Assembly (NCBI RefSeq): GCF_000173075.1
Contig: NZ_ABVL01000005.1
Location: forward strand, 1-64,000
Reading direction: 5' to 3'
Source: Chthoniobacter flavus Ellin428
GTDB taxonomy: Bacteria > Verrucomicrobiota > Verrucomicrobiia > Chthoniobacterales > Chthoniobacteraceae
Length of the DNA: 64,000 nt
The notes under the pieces were generated by a model. That model worked only from the letters and a program-made list of their open reading frames with translations. It was not told where the DNA came from and made no database searches. Position 1 is the stretch's first letter, and every line of letters begins with the position of its first letter. Positions 43,390 through 52,610 of this stretch are shown here, in pieces. A program made the translations under genes and the position numbers.

Positions 43390-44637
43390 ATGCCCGGAAA
43401 ATCTTCCTCGTCGCCGAATATGCTGACGCTCTTCAAACGGACGGCCAGCGCATGGTCGGATGCGAACGCCCTGCGCTTGAGTGCCGCTCTTGCCTACTAT
43501 TCGATTTTTTCCGTCGCCCCGTTGCTGGTCCTGGCGGTAGGCGTGGCGGGTTGGTTTTTTGGGACGAAAGCCATGACCGGACAATTGCAAGACGATCTCC
43601 GGGAGCTGATGGGTGGGCGGGCAGCGGACTTCATCCAAAGCATGGTGCAGAGCGCCAGCCAGCCTTCGACCAGCTTTTGGGCCACGAGTATAGGGTTGGT
43701 CACTTTGCTGATCGGCGCATCGGGGGTTTTTGGTCAGCTCAAGGATGCGTTGAACTCGATCTGGAGCGTGAAAGTGAAGAGCGGAGGGTGGAAAGTGTAC
43801 GTGCGCCAGGAGTTGCTTTCTTTCGGCATGGTCGTGGTGATTGGCTTCCTCCTGCTGGTTTCGTTTATCCTCACCACGCTGCTCAATGCGTTCAGCCGCT
43901 GGGTCGAGGCGATCCTGCGTCTGCCGAGTTGGATCTGGGGCGGAGCCGGAGTGTTGCTTTCGCTGGTCGTCGTCACGCTCCTCTTCGCGCTCATCTTCAA
44001 GGTCCTGCCGGATGTGAAGATCCATTGGCGCGACGTGTGGGCCGGCGCGGCTTTCACCGCGGTGCTCTTCGAGGCCGGCAAGTTCGGACTGGCGTACTAT
44101 CTGGGGAGAGCCAGCACGACCTCCAGCTTTGGAGCGTCCGGTTCGGTCGTGCTGATTTTACTGTGGGTCTATTATGCCTCCTGTATCGTCCTTTTCGGCG
44201 CGGAGTTTACCAAGGAGTACGCTTTGGCTCGGGGCGAGAAGTTGCAGACGACGAAATTCGCCACGCCGGTGCCCACCGAAATTAGCCAGGCCGTTTCTCC
44301 TGTGCATGAAACGTACGCCGGCCCCCAGCCGGCGCAGGAATCGCTGGGCGCGATCTTTCCTGCTAGTGCGGAGCCTTCATCCTCAGAATCCGCAGCCTCG
44401 CGTGAATTGCCGAAATACCTTCGCGAGCATATGGCGGCCTCCATCCTGGGCGGGCTAGGTTGCGGTCTGGCGGTGGGCGTGGCGGAACGGGTCTACACCA
44501 GCAGGGCAGGTGGCAGCCCGGAGAAAAATATTCGCATCGCGTCGCGGATGTTCGGCGCGGCGGCGTTGGTCTTGATCGCTCGCTATGGTTCGAAGGTGGT
44601 CGGACGCATCAAAGGCGCACTGCACCTGGCATTGTAG
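43390..44637 (+). CDS. YihY/UPF0761-family inner-membrane protein
   Basis: 415 residues. Residues about 10-290 carry the six-helix YihY domain (LRLSAALAYYSIFSVAPLL, WFFGTKAMTGQLQDDL, LILLWVYYASCIVLFGAEFT). The family was once called ribonuclease BN, which was a misassignment. The C-terminal extension is proline/serine-rich and ends in a DUF-like helical tail (SILGGLGCGLAVGVAERVYT). An ATG ten codons later at 43420 is the alternative start. Function remains unknown; possibly transport. Confidence 0.88.
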   Translation: MPGKSSSSPNMLTLFKRTASAWSDANALRLSAALAYYSIFSVAPLLVLAVGVAGWFFGTKAMTGQLQDDLRELMGGRAADFIQSMVQSASQPSTSFWATSIGLVTLLIGASGVFGQLKDALNSIWSVKVKSGGWKVYVRQELLSFGMVVVIGFLLLVSFILTTLLNAFSRWVEAILRLPSWIWGGAGVLLSLVVVTLLFALIFKVLPDVKIHWRDVWAGAAFTAVLFEAGKFGLAYYLGRASTTSSFGASGSVVLILLWVYYASCIVLFGAEFTKEYALARGEKLQTTKFATPVPTEISQAVSPVHETYAGPQPAQESLGAIFPASAEPSSSESAASRELPKYLREHMAASILGGLGCGLAVGVAERVYTSRAGGSPEKNIRIASRMFGAAALVLIARYGSKVVGRIKGALHLAL

Positions 44638-44726
44638 CCGCCCCGCTCCGCCGGGGCGTGGGCGCACGGCTCGATGGGTCTGTGCCGAACGGCGGCAGCT
44701 TCTGCTCCCGCGGAATGTGATACCGA

Positions 44727-44751
44727 AAAAGCCGGGCGCCATTCGGCTTTT
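44727..44751 (+). terminator. Probable rho-independent terminator after the YihY gene
   Basis: AAAAGCCG pairs with CGGCTTTT across a 9-base loop about 90 bases past the stop; the T-run is part of the second arm. A smaller GC-rich hairpin (CGCCCCG/CGGGGCG at 44639-44658) precedes it. Confidence 0.6.
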
Positions 44752-44766
44752 CCGGCAGGAGAAATC

Positions 44767-45660
44767 ATGCGATGGAAGGAGAACGTTTTACCCCGACACC
44801 TCGTAGCTATGAAAAAAGGCAAGCTCTCCCCGAAACAAGTCGCCGCCTATCATCGGGACGGCTTCATCATCGCGCGCAAGTTTTTCGATCGCGAAGAAAT
44901 CAATCTCCTGCGCGGTGCTGCCCACGCGGATCGGGTGCTGGATGAGCATTCTTTCAGCCGCGATGATGGGACCGGAGCAAAGGTGCGATTGTCGCTGTGG
45001 AATCATCCGGGAGACGGGATCTACGGCATGTTTGCGCGGTGCCACAAGCTGGTGGATTCCGTGGAGCAAGTGCTCGACGACGAAGCGTATCACTATCATT
45101 CGAAGATGATCATGAAGGACGCCAAGGTCGGCGGCGCGTGGGCGTGGCACCAGGATTACGGTTACTGGTATCAGAATGGCGTGCTGACGCCGAACCTGTG
45201 CAGTGTGTCGATCGCAGTGGACGCGGCGACGAAGGAGAACGGCTGCCTGCAGGTGCTCAAGGGCACGCACCAGATGGGGCGCATCGATCACGTTCTGTCG
45301 GGAGATCAAGCCGGTGCGGACATGGAGCGGGTGCGCGAGGCGATGAAACGCTACGAATTGGTCTATTGCGTGATGCAGCCGGGCGATGCGCTGTTTTTCC
45401 ACTCAAACCTGCTGCATGCCTCGGCGCGCAACGATTCCGACAAGCCGCGCTGGTCGATGATTTGTTGCTATAACGCGAAGGCTAACAACCCGTACAAAGA
45501 AGCGCATCACCCGTGCTATACGCCACTGAAGAAGGTGGCTGACGCGATGATCAAGAAAGCCGGCGCACGCCGATTTGCGGAAGATCAATCCAATGTCGCC
45601 TGGCTCCAGGTGAAAAAGGACCAAAGTGCGCGCACGTTGAAAAAGAAGGTCGCGGCCTAA
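44767..45660 (+). CDS. Phytanoyl-CoA dioxygenase (PhyH) family protein
   Basis: Fe(II)/2-oxoglutarate-dependent dioxygenase. The iron-binding His-x-Asp lies in AWAWHQDYGYWYQ and the distal His in DALFFHSNLLHASARND; the 2OG-binding Arg is probably in KPRWSMICC. The start at 44767 has a strong AGGAG Shine-Dalgarno directly after a terminator; an ATG at 44809 is an alternative without one. The substrate is unknown; PhyH enzymes hydroxylate lipids, ectoine or secondary metabolites. Confidence 0.88.
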   Translation: MRWKENVLPRHLVAMKKGKLSPKQVAAYHRDGFIIARKFFDREEINLLRGAAHADRVLDEHSFSRDDGTGAKVRLSLWNHPGDGIYGMFARCHKLVDSVEQVLDDEAYHYHSKMIMKDAKVGGAWAWHQDYGYWYQNGVLTPNLCSVSIAVDAATKENGCLQVLKGTHQMGRIDHVLSGDQAGADMERVREAMKRYELVYCVMQPGDALFFHSNLLHASARNDSDKPRWSMICCYNAKANNPYKEAHHPCYTPLKKVADAMIKKAGARRFAEDQSNVAWLQVKKDQSARTLKKKVAA

Positions 45661-45845
45661 TCGGCGCACCCGGCTCCAGCCGCGCAACATTCGCGAATTT
45701 CGCTACAGCGGCCGCCTTGAATCTCATGCCGGGCACTCACGTCTAAAAAGACGATGAGAACGAGACTGGCATCACCGGCCCACGGGTTATCCCGGAGCAC
45801 AGGCGCGCCCGGGTTCGGCGACGCGATTCATCCAAAGGAGGCGAT

Positions 45846-46313
45846 ATGAAAATTACCGCTCATGTTGATGAAAAGATTGTGGGGAATGTGCTGGAGTTCG
45901 AACTGCATGGCACACTCACCCGCGAAGATTACGACCGGCTGACGCCGCACATCGACCGGATCATCGGCCGTTATGGCAAGATCCGTGTGCTGGTGATCAT
46001 GCACGAGTTCCACGGTTGGGATGCGGGCGCTTTTTGGGAGGCCATCAAGTGGAATTCGAAACACTTTCGCCATCTCGAACGCCTGGCGGTGGTGGGTGAC
46101 AAATCGATTGAGGTTCGCGATGTTTCCGGCGCCTTTGACATGAGCTATCGCCGCACGTTGCATTGGCAGCGCTGGCTGACCAATTTCTATCGGCCCTTCA
46201 CCGAGGCGGAGGTGGGATACTTCCCCATGGATGAGCTCGATGAAGCTCGCGAGTGGCTGTATGAGGCCCTCACCGTCGACAAGGACGCAAACATCCCGGC
46301 TCAAACGCCGTAG
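45846..46313 (+). CDS. SpoIIAA-like (STAS-related) protein 1
   Basis: 155 residues of the SpoIIAA-like family. MKITAHVDEKIVGNVLEFEL starts the domain and YGKIRVLVIMHEFHGWDAG is the conserved core. These proteins share a fold with anti-anti-sigma factors but lack the usual phosphorylated Ser pattern; they appear in stress and membrane contexts. A strong AAGGAGG Shine-Dalgarno is present. A close paralog lies at 54599-54964. The upstream region has a small nested hairpin (CGTCT/AGACG at 45740-45753). Confidence 0.85.
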   Translation: MKITAHVDEKIVGNVLEFELHGTLTREDYDRLTPHIDRIIGRYGKIRVLVIMHEFHGWDAGAFWEAIKWNSKHFRHLERLAVVGDKSIEVRDVSGAFDMSYRRTLHWQRWLTNFYRPFTEAEVGYFPMDELDEAREWLYEALTVDKDANIPAQTP

Positions 46314-46623
46314 CGGCGGCACAAGGTCTCCTCCGCTCCGCAAGGAAGCGGGAACGGCGATCAGTCCGCCGCTGCGGACAAGCGCGGGCCTTCGCCTCTC
46401 GAGGCGGGCGAGGTGAAGCGGGGCTCGTGAAGCTTACTTCCCGTCCCACCCACGGGATTTGACGCTCGAGGGATTAATCAGCGACCGTCTCGGGGTGTGA
46501 CCCGACATTGTCATCGGTCTCTAGAGAGCGGCATTTTTTCCGGGCGTTTCCGTGGGGCCGCTTCACAGCCATGCGTTCTCGTCTCTTCGATTGGGACTTA
46601 AAAGAAACCAATCATTTTCAACA
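46314..46623. other. Gene-free stretch before the PRC-barrel gene
   Basis: 310 bases with no supportable gene on either strand. It contains a small GC-rich hairpin near 46395-46410 and leads into an AT-rich promoter-like stretch just upstream of 46624. I see nothing else. Confidence 0.6.
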
Positions 46624-47667
46624 ATGAAGACACCTATTATTGCATGCATTTTTGTAGCCCTCGCAGGGGCATCCGCCAGCGCCGCAGAGCTTTCGGTTTT
46701 CCGCGTTTGCCAGGATCAGCGCGTGATTCGCACTTCCGATGGTGCGGAGGCGGGACACGTGGAATACATCGTCGTGGATCCATCGAGCCGGGAGGTCGTT
46801 TCGACGGTCATCACGGGTGGCGTCGTCGGCGAACGGTTCGTGTCGATTCCTTACGAGTCGCTGCGGTTTAGTGGCGGCCACGATATCACGCTGACCGAGA
46901 TCACCCGCGAGCGGTTGGTGAGCGCGCCGGTGATCGAGCGCACGCAGATTAGCGCCGCGGTCATCGATCCGGGCATCATCGAACGTGACCGCACTCATTT
47001 CCATGCGCGCGTGGAAGGAACCACCGAGCGCAACGCAACCGAGCGCAACGCAACCGAACGCGGAGCGGCAACGAGTGGCCGGGCGAACGAGAAGGGCCCG
47101 AATGCCGAGACGCCGAACAACAAGAACAATCCGCGGGCGGAGAGCGGGGCGGCGAATAACGCCGACGCGGAGGTTCGCCGACAGCAGCAGGAACGAGCGA
47201 GCGGCCGGACGAATGAGAATCGGCCTAATGCGGCGGCGGAAGCGAATCAGGAACGCAACCGCGCCAATGCGACAACGCCGTCGAATCGGGAGCGTCCGAA
47301 TGCGACGAATGCGGAGACGCCGGCGGCGAAGGCGAAGAAGGGCAACGCGGCTCGTCCGGAAAACAATGCTGCGACTCCCGAACCGAATGCGGCCACGAAA
47401 CCGACGCGGGACGCGAACGATCGCTCCAAGCAACAACAGACCGAACGCAACGCGGAGAACGCCCGGGCGCAGGAGAACGAGCCGAATAATACGACGAGCC
47501 CGAAGGGCGAACGCAAGGGGGCCGCGGACCGCAATGCGAATGAGGAAACCACCAAAGGACGCAAACCGGCGGAGGAAAACGCGACGCCGTCCTCCAAGCG
47601 CCCGCCAGAGAAGACGCCTGCGTCCGGTGAAGAGAAGCGCCGGGAAGAGCAACGTCCGCAACTCTGA
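46624..47667 (+). CDS. Secreted PRC-barrel protein with a low-complexity tail
   Basis: 347 residues with a signal peptide (MKTPIIACIFVALAGASASA). A PRC-barrel-like domain occupies about residues 25-85 (EYIVVDPSSREVVSTVIT, ERFVSIPYESLRF). From about residue 135 the protein is low-complexity, rich in Asn, Glu, Arg, Ala, Thr and Pro, with units such as ERNATERNATER. PRC barrels bind partner proteins or RNA; with a signal peptide this one would work outside the cytoplasm. The tail is probably disordered. The kinase gene follows after 23 bp, so the two may be co-expressed. Confidence 0.78.
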   Translation: MKTPIIACIFVALAGASASAAELSVFRVCQDQRVIRTSDGAEAGHVEYIVVDPSSREVVSTVITGGVVGERFVSIPYESLRFSGGHDITLTEITRERLVSAPVIERTQISAAVIDPGIIERDRTHFHARVEGTTERNATERNATERGAATSGRANEKGPNAETPNNKNNPRAESGAANNADAEVRRQQQERASGRTNENRPNAAAEANQERNRANATTPSNRERPNATNAETPAAKAKKGNAARPENNAATPEPNAATKPTRDANDRSKQQQTERNAENARAQENEPNNTTSPKGERKGAADRNANEETTKGRKPAEENATPSSKRPPEKTPASGEEKRREEQRPQL

Positions 47668-47674
47668 ACGTAAC

Positions 47675-47710
47675 TGCGAACGATCCATCCGTGATTGCGA
47701 ACGATCCATC
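47675..47710. repeat. Direct repeat across the second kinase start
   Basis: TGCGAACGATCCATC occurs at 47675-47689 and 47696-47710, a 21-bp period that straddles the GTG start at 47691. It may be a recent duplication that created or moved the start. Confidence 0.8.
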
Positions 47711-49268
47711 TGCCCGGCCCTCCAAAGAGGTGCAAACCGCCTCTTTGGAGGCGCCGACGGTGTCGGCGCCGCCGATCCGCTCGCGCTCCGAGGTCCGTGC
47801 CTACGGGCATTATGTGATCGCGCAGCATCCGGATGGCTCGCCGTGGCTGCTGGGCCGGGGTGGCATGGGCATGACCTTCAAGGCGATGGACATGAATTTG
47901 CGTTGTCCGGTCGCCTTGAAGATCATCAGCCCGAGTTGTTTCGATGGGGAACGCAGTGAGCACCGGTTTTTGCGGGAGGCGCGACTGGCGGCGCAGATCC
48001 GGCATCCGAATGTGGCGGCCATCCATCACCTCGATTCGCAGGAGGGGGAATTTTACTACGCGATGGAGTATGTGGATGGGATCTCCGCGGATGCGTGGGT
48101 GCGCCGGCGTGGACCAATGTCGGTCGAGCTGGCGCTGGATATCGTCATGCAAATCGCGCGCGCTCTGACTGCCGCGGACCGGCTCAAGGTGGTGCACCGG
48201 GACATCAAGCCGGGGAACATCATGATCCTGCCGGATCCGGCGAATGGGAACCGCGTGATTGCGAAGTTGATCGACTTCGGCCTGGCACGCTCCTTTGCAG
48301 CGGAGGCCTCGCCGACGGCGACGACGTGTGGATTTACGGGCACGCCGCAATTCGCGAGTCCGGAGCAGACGGAGAACCTGGAGCTGGATGTGCGTTCGGA
48401 TATCTATTCGCTGGGAAGCACGCTGTGGTACTTCGTGGTCGGCGAGGCGCCGTTCGTCGGCACACCGGCGCGGATCATCGCGCAATTGCTGACCAGCGAA
48501 CCGCCTTGGAATCGGGTCAAACATCTTCCAAAGGGTGTCGTGCGCCTCTTGCGCACCATGCTCGCCAAATCGCCGATGAATCGTCCGCAGACGCCGGTCG
48601 CCCTGCACGACCAGATCGAGGCTTGCCGGGAGCAGCTTAGCCGTCGCGGCCCCCGGGCGACAGCGGCGAAGAGTGGGACGTTAGTGCCTTTTGAGTGGTA
48701 CAATCTGCGTTCGTTCGCGCTGGCGGGATTGCTGGGGGTCGTGCTGCTTTGGCTGGCGCTGTCGCCGCGGGCGCATCTGGATGAAAAAGCGCCGCAAATT
48801 ATAGGGCGGGCGGAAGCTGCTGCGGTGCCGTCGGTGCCGGCCACGGTTGCGCAAAACGTAGCGAAACCCGGCCACGCGGCAGCGGGCGCTTTGTCAAAAC
48901 CGTCGAGTGAGCAGGGTGCCCCGCCAGTGGATTTTGAATCGGTTCCGGACTTGTCTCCTGTGGCCGTCGACCTCGCGAATTTTGATCATCAATCCGAGAC
49001 GTCTCCGATAGCGCAGCCGGAACCGGATTCTGCGGCGGCGGCGGATCTGCAAAGCCCGGAAAGTGTCGCGCTGACGGTGGCCGGTCTGGAATCGGAATCG
49101 CAAGCTAACACTCCGGTCCCGGCCATCAAGGTGCCCGACCAGGAATCGCGCGTGAGCGACCGGCGCCGTGGCACCAGACAGCAGCGCCGCTCTTCTTCTT
49201 TTTCGCCGTGGCAATCCCTCGACCGGGTGCGGAGTGGTGTTGCGGGGCTGGTGCGGCAGATCTTTTAG
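47691..49268 (+). CDS. Membrane-anchored Ser/Thr protein kinase
   Basis: 525 residues. The cytoplasmic kinase domain spans about 40-315: LLGRGGMGMTFKAMD, VALKIISP (Lys), VHRDIKPGNIMI (catalytic Asp), DFGLARSF (metal Asp) and FASPEQ. One membrane helix follows at about 343-362 (SFALAGLLGVVLLWLALS), then a long Ala/Pro/Ser/Glu-rich outer part ending in an Arg-rich segment. The start is GTG within a direct repeat. This is the classical anchored form, in contrast to the soluble kinase at 23091. The sensed signal is unknown; the neighbouring secreted low-complexity proteins may be partners. Confidence 0.93.
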   Translation: MIANDPSARPSKEVQTASLEAPTVSAPPIRSRSEVRAYGHYVIAQHPDGSPWLLGRGGMGMTFKAMDMNLRCPVALKIISPSCFDGERSEHRFLREARLAAQIRHPNVAAIHHLDSQEGEFYYAMEYVDGISADAWVRRRGPMSVELALDIVMQIARALTAADRLKVVHRDIKPGNIMILPDPANGNRVIAKLIDFGLARSFAAEASPTATTCGFTGTPQFASPEQTENLELDVRSDIYSLGSTLWYFVVGEAPFVGTPARIIAQLLTSEPPWNRVKHLPKGVVRLLRTMLAKSPMNRPQTPVALHDQIEACREQLSRRGPRATAAKSGTLVPFEWYNLRSFALAGLLGVVLLWLALSPRAHLDEKAPQIIGRAEAAAVPSVPATVAQNVAKPGHAAAGALSKPSSEQGAPPVDFESVPDLSPVAVDLANFDHQSETSPIAQPEPDSAAAADLQSPESVALTVAGLESESQANTPVPAIKVPDQESRVSDRRRGTRQQRRSSSFSPWQSLDRVRSGVAGLVRQIF

Positions 49269-49400
49269 CCGGCCTAATACGATTTCGGGCGCGGTCGACG
49301 AAAGTCGAAGATCGACCGGTTTAGTGGGGCGGCTTTCCAACCGACGCCGGGGCGAGCAGCGATTTCCCTATGCGGGGAATGTGCAACGCGAATTTGGATT

Positions 49401-50216
49401 ATGAAAATACTCACGCTCTCCATCCTTTCCTTAACCGCCGTGTGCGTGACTGCCGGTGCGCAGAACGCTTCCGCCCCGGCCGGTTCCACGGTGCAGGCCG
49501 ACAAGCAGTTTTTGCAGCAACTGGAACACACGGATCCAGTGGGACAGAGTCCGGTGCAAGGCGCGGACGCGCCAGCCGCCCCTCCGACCAAAAATGAAAC
49601 GCCGTCCAAGCCGGCCCCTGTAGCGGAGAAGACCGTGCCCGCGCGGCGGACGAACGATTCCGCGCCGCTAAAGACGGCGGATCGTCCGGCCACCACATCC
49701 GTTGCCCAGGAAAGGCCGCAGACCGAAATCCGGCCGGAAAAGAAATCGAGGAGGAATGTGAATGGGAGAGCGACGGCGTCGACAACCGAAAGGGTTGACC
49801 CTGCGGAGGAGACGGCGGAAACCCGGCCGGTGGAAAAGAGGTCGAGAAAGGACGTGAACCCGAAGGTCACAACGGCCACTACCGAACAGGTGACACCGAC
49901 CGCCCCTAACAACCAGGAGACCGTCGACCCGCAGCCGAGAAGGGTGATTCGCGAGAGGACTTCGAGGAACATCGCGCCCGATCCGTTTTACGACAACGGC
50001 GGCCCCGCCCCGGTCAGGACGGAAACGCGATCTTCAAGGACATATGCGGGTGCGCAGCCGGCTCCCGCGGAAGTGGCGACGGGGCCGCAAAAAACGGTGA
50101 CGGTCACGAAGACGATCACGACAATGCCCGCTCCTCAACCGCCCCCGCGTGAACATGATGACGAGAACGGATTTTTCCATCGTCTCTTCCATCCCAAGGA
50201 TCGCGCGGGCGACTAA
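49401..50216 (+). CDS. Secreted low-complexity protein
   Basis: 271 residues with a signal peptide (LTLSILSLTAVCVTAGAQ). The remainder is rich in Pro, Thr, Arg, Glu and Ala and is probably disordered. Two sections repeat the pattern EKKSRRNVN...TASTTE and EKRSRKDVN...TATTEQ about 50 residues apart, indicating an internal duplication. The C-terminus is His-rich (FFHRLFHPKDRAGD). No family recognised. It lies 132 bp after the anchored kinase. Confidence 0.68.
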   Translation: MKILTLSILSLTAVCVTAGAQNASAPAGSTVQADKQFLQQLEHTDPVGQSPVQGADAPAAPPTKNETPSKPAPVAEKTVPARRTNDSAPLKTADRPATTSVAQERPQTEIRPEKKSRRNVNGRATASTTERVDPAEETAETRPVEKRSRKDVNPKVTTATTEQVTPTAPNNQETVDPQPRRVIRERTSRNIAPDPFYDNGGPAPVRTETRSSRTYAGAQPAPAEVATGPQKTVTVTKTITTMPAPQPPPREHDDENGFFHRLFHPKDRAGD

Positions 50217-50360
50217 TTCCTAGGGTCGCTTTCATCGAAGTGGAGGCGGGGTGGGTTGGATTGCACAAAAGCGCCTGAGAAATCGGCGCGAGTGGGGTTG
50301 AAAGAGATATAAACACGCGTCTCCACGCGTTGCCCCCCCAGAGAAAACCCACCTCTTTCC

Positions 50361-51731
50361 ATGAAGCCCTCCGATTTATCCGGCTTGCCTCTGACCCGGC
50401 GGCAGATGCTCAAGGCTGGGGGTATGGGCCTGGCCGGGTTGGGTTGGAATCCGCTGGCGGCGCTGAGTGCCCTGGCTCCGCCGGTGACGCGCATCGGGCC
50501 TGGCAAGGCGAAGTCAGTCATTCTCATCTTCAATGGCGGCGCGCCGAGCCACATCGACTTGTGGGACCCGAAACCCGACGCCACAGCGGAGGTGCGCGGC
50601 ATTTTCTCGCCGATCAAAACAGACGTGCCCGGCATTCACATTTCCGAGCTCCTGCCGAACATGGCGAAGCGCATGAGAAAGGTCGCGCTGGTGCGCTCCG
50701 TGCATCACGAGCACACGAGCCACAATAGCGGCATGTATTGGGCCACGGCCGGCCGGCCTTACCGGATCGACAGTACGCTCATCAACCCCAGCCGCACGGA
50801 CCTTCCCGGCGTCGGCACGCTCGTGGGCTGGCTGGCGCAACGCGATGGCTTTAGCCGCGGGGTGCCGCCCTATGTCATCACGCCTTTCCCGCATTGCGAC
50901 AGCTCGGCTTACATCACCCCGGGCCAATTTGGCGGCTGTCTCGGCGCGCGCTTCGATCCTTTCGTGCTCAACGCGGATCCCAACGCCAAAGACTTCAAGG
51001 TGCGGAACCTGGCGCTCGATTCGAGTTTGAGCGCGGACCGGTTGGAAGATCGCCTTGGCTTGTTGCACGAGCTCGGAGAACACTCCGCGCCGCTCGTTTC
51101 ACCACAGATGGCTGAGCTTGATATTTTCACGCAGCAGGCGGCTTCGATTTTGCAATCGGGCAAAGCCGCGGAGGCCTTCGATCTTTCCAAGGAGCCGGAT
51201 TCGGTTCGCGAACGTTACGGGCGGCATAGCTGGGGACAGTCGCATCTGCTGGCGCGCCGGTTGGTGGAGGCGGGGACGCGCTTCGTTACGACGGTGAATG
51301 GCCCGAGCATCCGCTGGGATACGCACAAGGACAATTTCAACACGCTCAAGGGCAAGCTCGTGCCGCCCATGGAACAGGCCTTCGCCGCGCTGCTCGACGA
51401 TCTCGACGAGCGCGGTTTGCTGGACACGACGCTGTTGGTGTGGATGGGCGAATTTGGCCGCACGCCGAAGATCAATGTCGATGCCGGGCGCGACCATTGG
51501 CCGGGCTGTTACACCGTGTTGCTCGCCGGTGGCGGCATTCGTGGCGGCCAGGTAGTCGGCGCTTCCGATAGCATCGGCGCGTATCCGAAGGATCGCCCGA
51601 CGACTCCGGCCGAGATCCACGCCACGATGTACGCGGCGCTCGGCTACGACGTCCACAGCATTAGTTATCAGTCGAGCGATGGCCGCCCCATTGCGCTGAC
51701 GGAAGGCGCGCCGATCAACGAGCTGTTTTGA
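50361..51731 (+). CDS. DUF1501 family protein
   Basis: 456 residues with a twin-arginine-like N-terminus (LTRRQMLKAGGMGLAGLGW), so probably exported by Tat. The domain has ILIFNGGAPSHIDLWDPKPD, VRSVHHEHTSHNSGMYW and LLVWMGEFGRTPKIN, the standard DUF1501 segments related to alkaline phosphatase/sulfatase folds. These proteins are abundant in Planctomycetota and Verrucomicrobiota and usually sit next to a DUF1549/DUF1553 gene; no such partner is here. Confidence 0.92.
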   Translation: MKPSDLSGLPLTRRQMLKAGGMGLAGLGWNPLAALSALAPPVTRIGPGKAKSVILIFNGGAPSHIDLWDPKPDATAEVRGIFSPIKTDVPGIHISELLPNMAKRMRKVALVRSVHHEHTSHNSGMYWATAGRPYRIDSTLINPSRTDLPGVGTLVGWLAQRDGFSRGVPPYVITPFPHCDSSAYITPGQFGGCLGARFDPFVLNADPNAKDFKVRNLALDSSLSADRLEDRLGLLHELGEHSAPLVSPQMAELDIFTQQAASILQSGKAAEAFDLSKEPDSVRERYGRHSWGQSHLLARRLVEAGTRFVTTVNGPSIRWDTHKDNFNTLKGKLVPPMEQAFAALLDDLDERGLLDTTLLVWMGEFGRTPKINVDAGRDHWPGCYTVLLAGGGIRGGQVVGASDSIGAYPKDRPTTPAEIHATMYAALGYDVHSISYQSSDGRPIALTEGAPINELF

Positions 51732-51747
51732 GACGGTTGGCAGGAAT

Positions 51748-51808
51748 AGTGGCAGCGGCATCCTGTTGCTGATCGAACAATGCGCAACGGCAGGATGCCG
51801 CTGTCACT
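51748..51808. repeat. Word-palindrome between convergent DUF1501 and methyltransferase genes
   Basis: AGTGGCAGCGGCATCCTG, then TTGC, faces GCAACGGCAGGATGCCGCTG, then TCACT. A 14-base loop intervenes. It is near-identical in words to 54963-55021 and related to 10926-10984; all three separate convergent genes. Confidence 0.85.
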
Positions 51809-51845
51809 CTCTCTGCTAACGGCTACGGCGCGCTTCCCTCCAGTC

Positions 51846-52514
51846 TCAGCGCGCTTTCAAATCGAAGCCCTGAGGAAGGTCCGTGTTCAGGACGATGCCG
51901 ATACCCTGGCCATTCTCCGGGGCAGCCACGAATTCGCGCCAAGGCATGAAGGTCTTCAACAAGCGCCACAGGTAATGCACTTCCACCTTGGGCAACTTGG
52001 CCGCCTTGGCGATGTCGTGAAAAATGATCGGCGCCTGCTCCTTCATGAGCGGCTGATAGTTCCGGAAGTCAGCGAGCACGCCGTCGAAAGCATGGTCTCC
52101 GTCGAGGAAGAGCGCCTCGATCGGCGCCCCGTCGAGCAACCGGGCGACCTCCGTTGCGGTCTCGGGTAGCGAAGAGTCACGCTCCACGAGATGTACCGTG
52201 AAACCATCCGCGCGCAGGCGCTCCGCGATGCGCTGCTTGCGCGCGCCGCTGTCCTTGCGCCCCCACGCCATGCCCGGCAGATCCACGGAGATGATCGTGG
52301 AGCCCGGCGGCAGGATGCGTGAAAGCATGAACAACGATCCGCCTTCGCGCGTGCCGACCTCCACGAGATTGCGCAGTTGCAGCTTCTCCACAAATTGCAT
52401 GAGCGGCTGGAACTCTTTGCTATGTTGCGGCAGCTCGACTTCCATGCGGCGCAGTTCGTCCCAATACGCATGGTAATTCCAGGAAGGGATCGTTTCGGCG
52501 ATTTCGGGGGTCAT
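51846..52514 (-). CDS. Class I SAM-dependent methyltransferase
   Basis: 222 residues. A Rossmann methyltransferase with the SAM loop LVEVGTREGGSLFML, acidic residue IISVDLPG and LFLDGDHAFDGVLADF, resembling the Methyltransf_24 / cephalosporin-hydroxylase-like group that often modifies sugars or peptides. The ATG before TPEIAETIPSW is used; 16 further upstream codons are possible. No pathway neighbours indicate the substrate. Confidence 0.8.
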   Translation of the reverse strand: MTPEIAETIPSWNYHAYWDELRRMEVELPQHSKEFQPLMQFVEKLQLRNLVEVGTREGGSLFMLSRILPPGSTIISVDLPGMAWGRKDSGARKQRIAERLRADGFTVHLVERDSSLPETATEVARLLDGAPIEALFLDGDHAFDGVLADFRNYQPLMKEQAPIIFHDIAKAAKLPKVEVHYLWRLLKTFMPWREFVAAPENGQGIGIVLNTDLPQGFDLKAR

Positions 52515-52610
52515 GTGGAAAGTCGACAATTCCAACGCACTTGGTGCGCAGCAGAAAAGCATGCTGCTCCGCGAGCGTCGATTGCTTCCTGCGGTTGATT
52601 GACGATGGGC

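Noticed and set aside
47745..47775. GGCGCC-rich palindrome inside the second kinase gene
   Set aside because: Lies in coding sequence and is explained by GC-rich codons.
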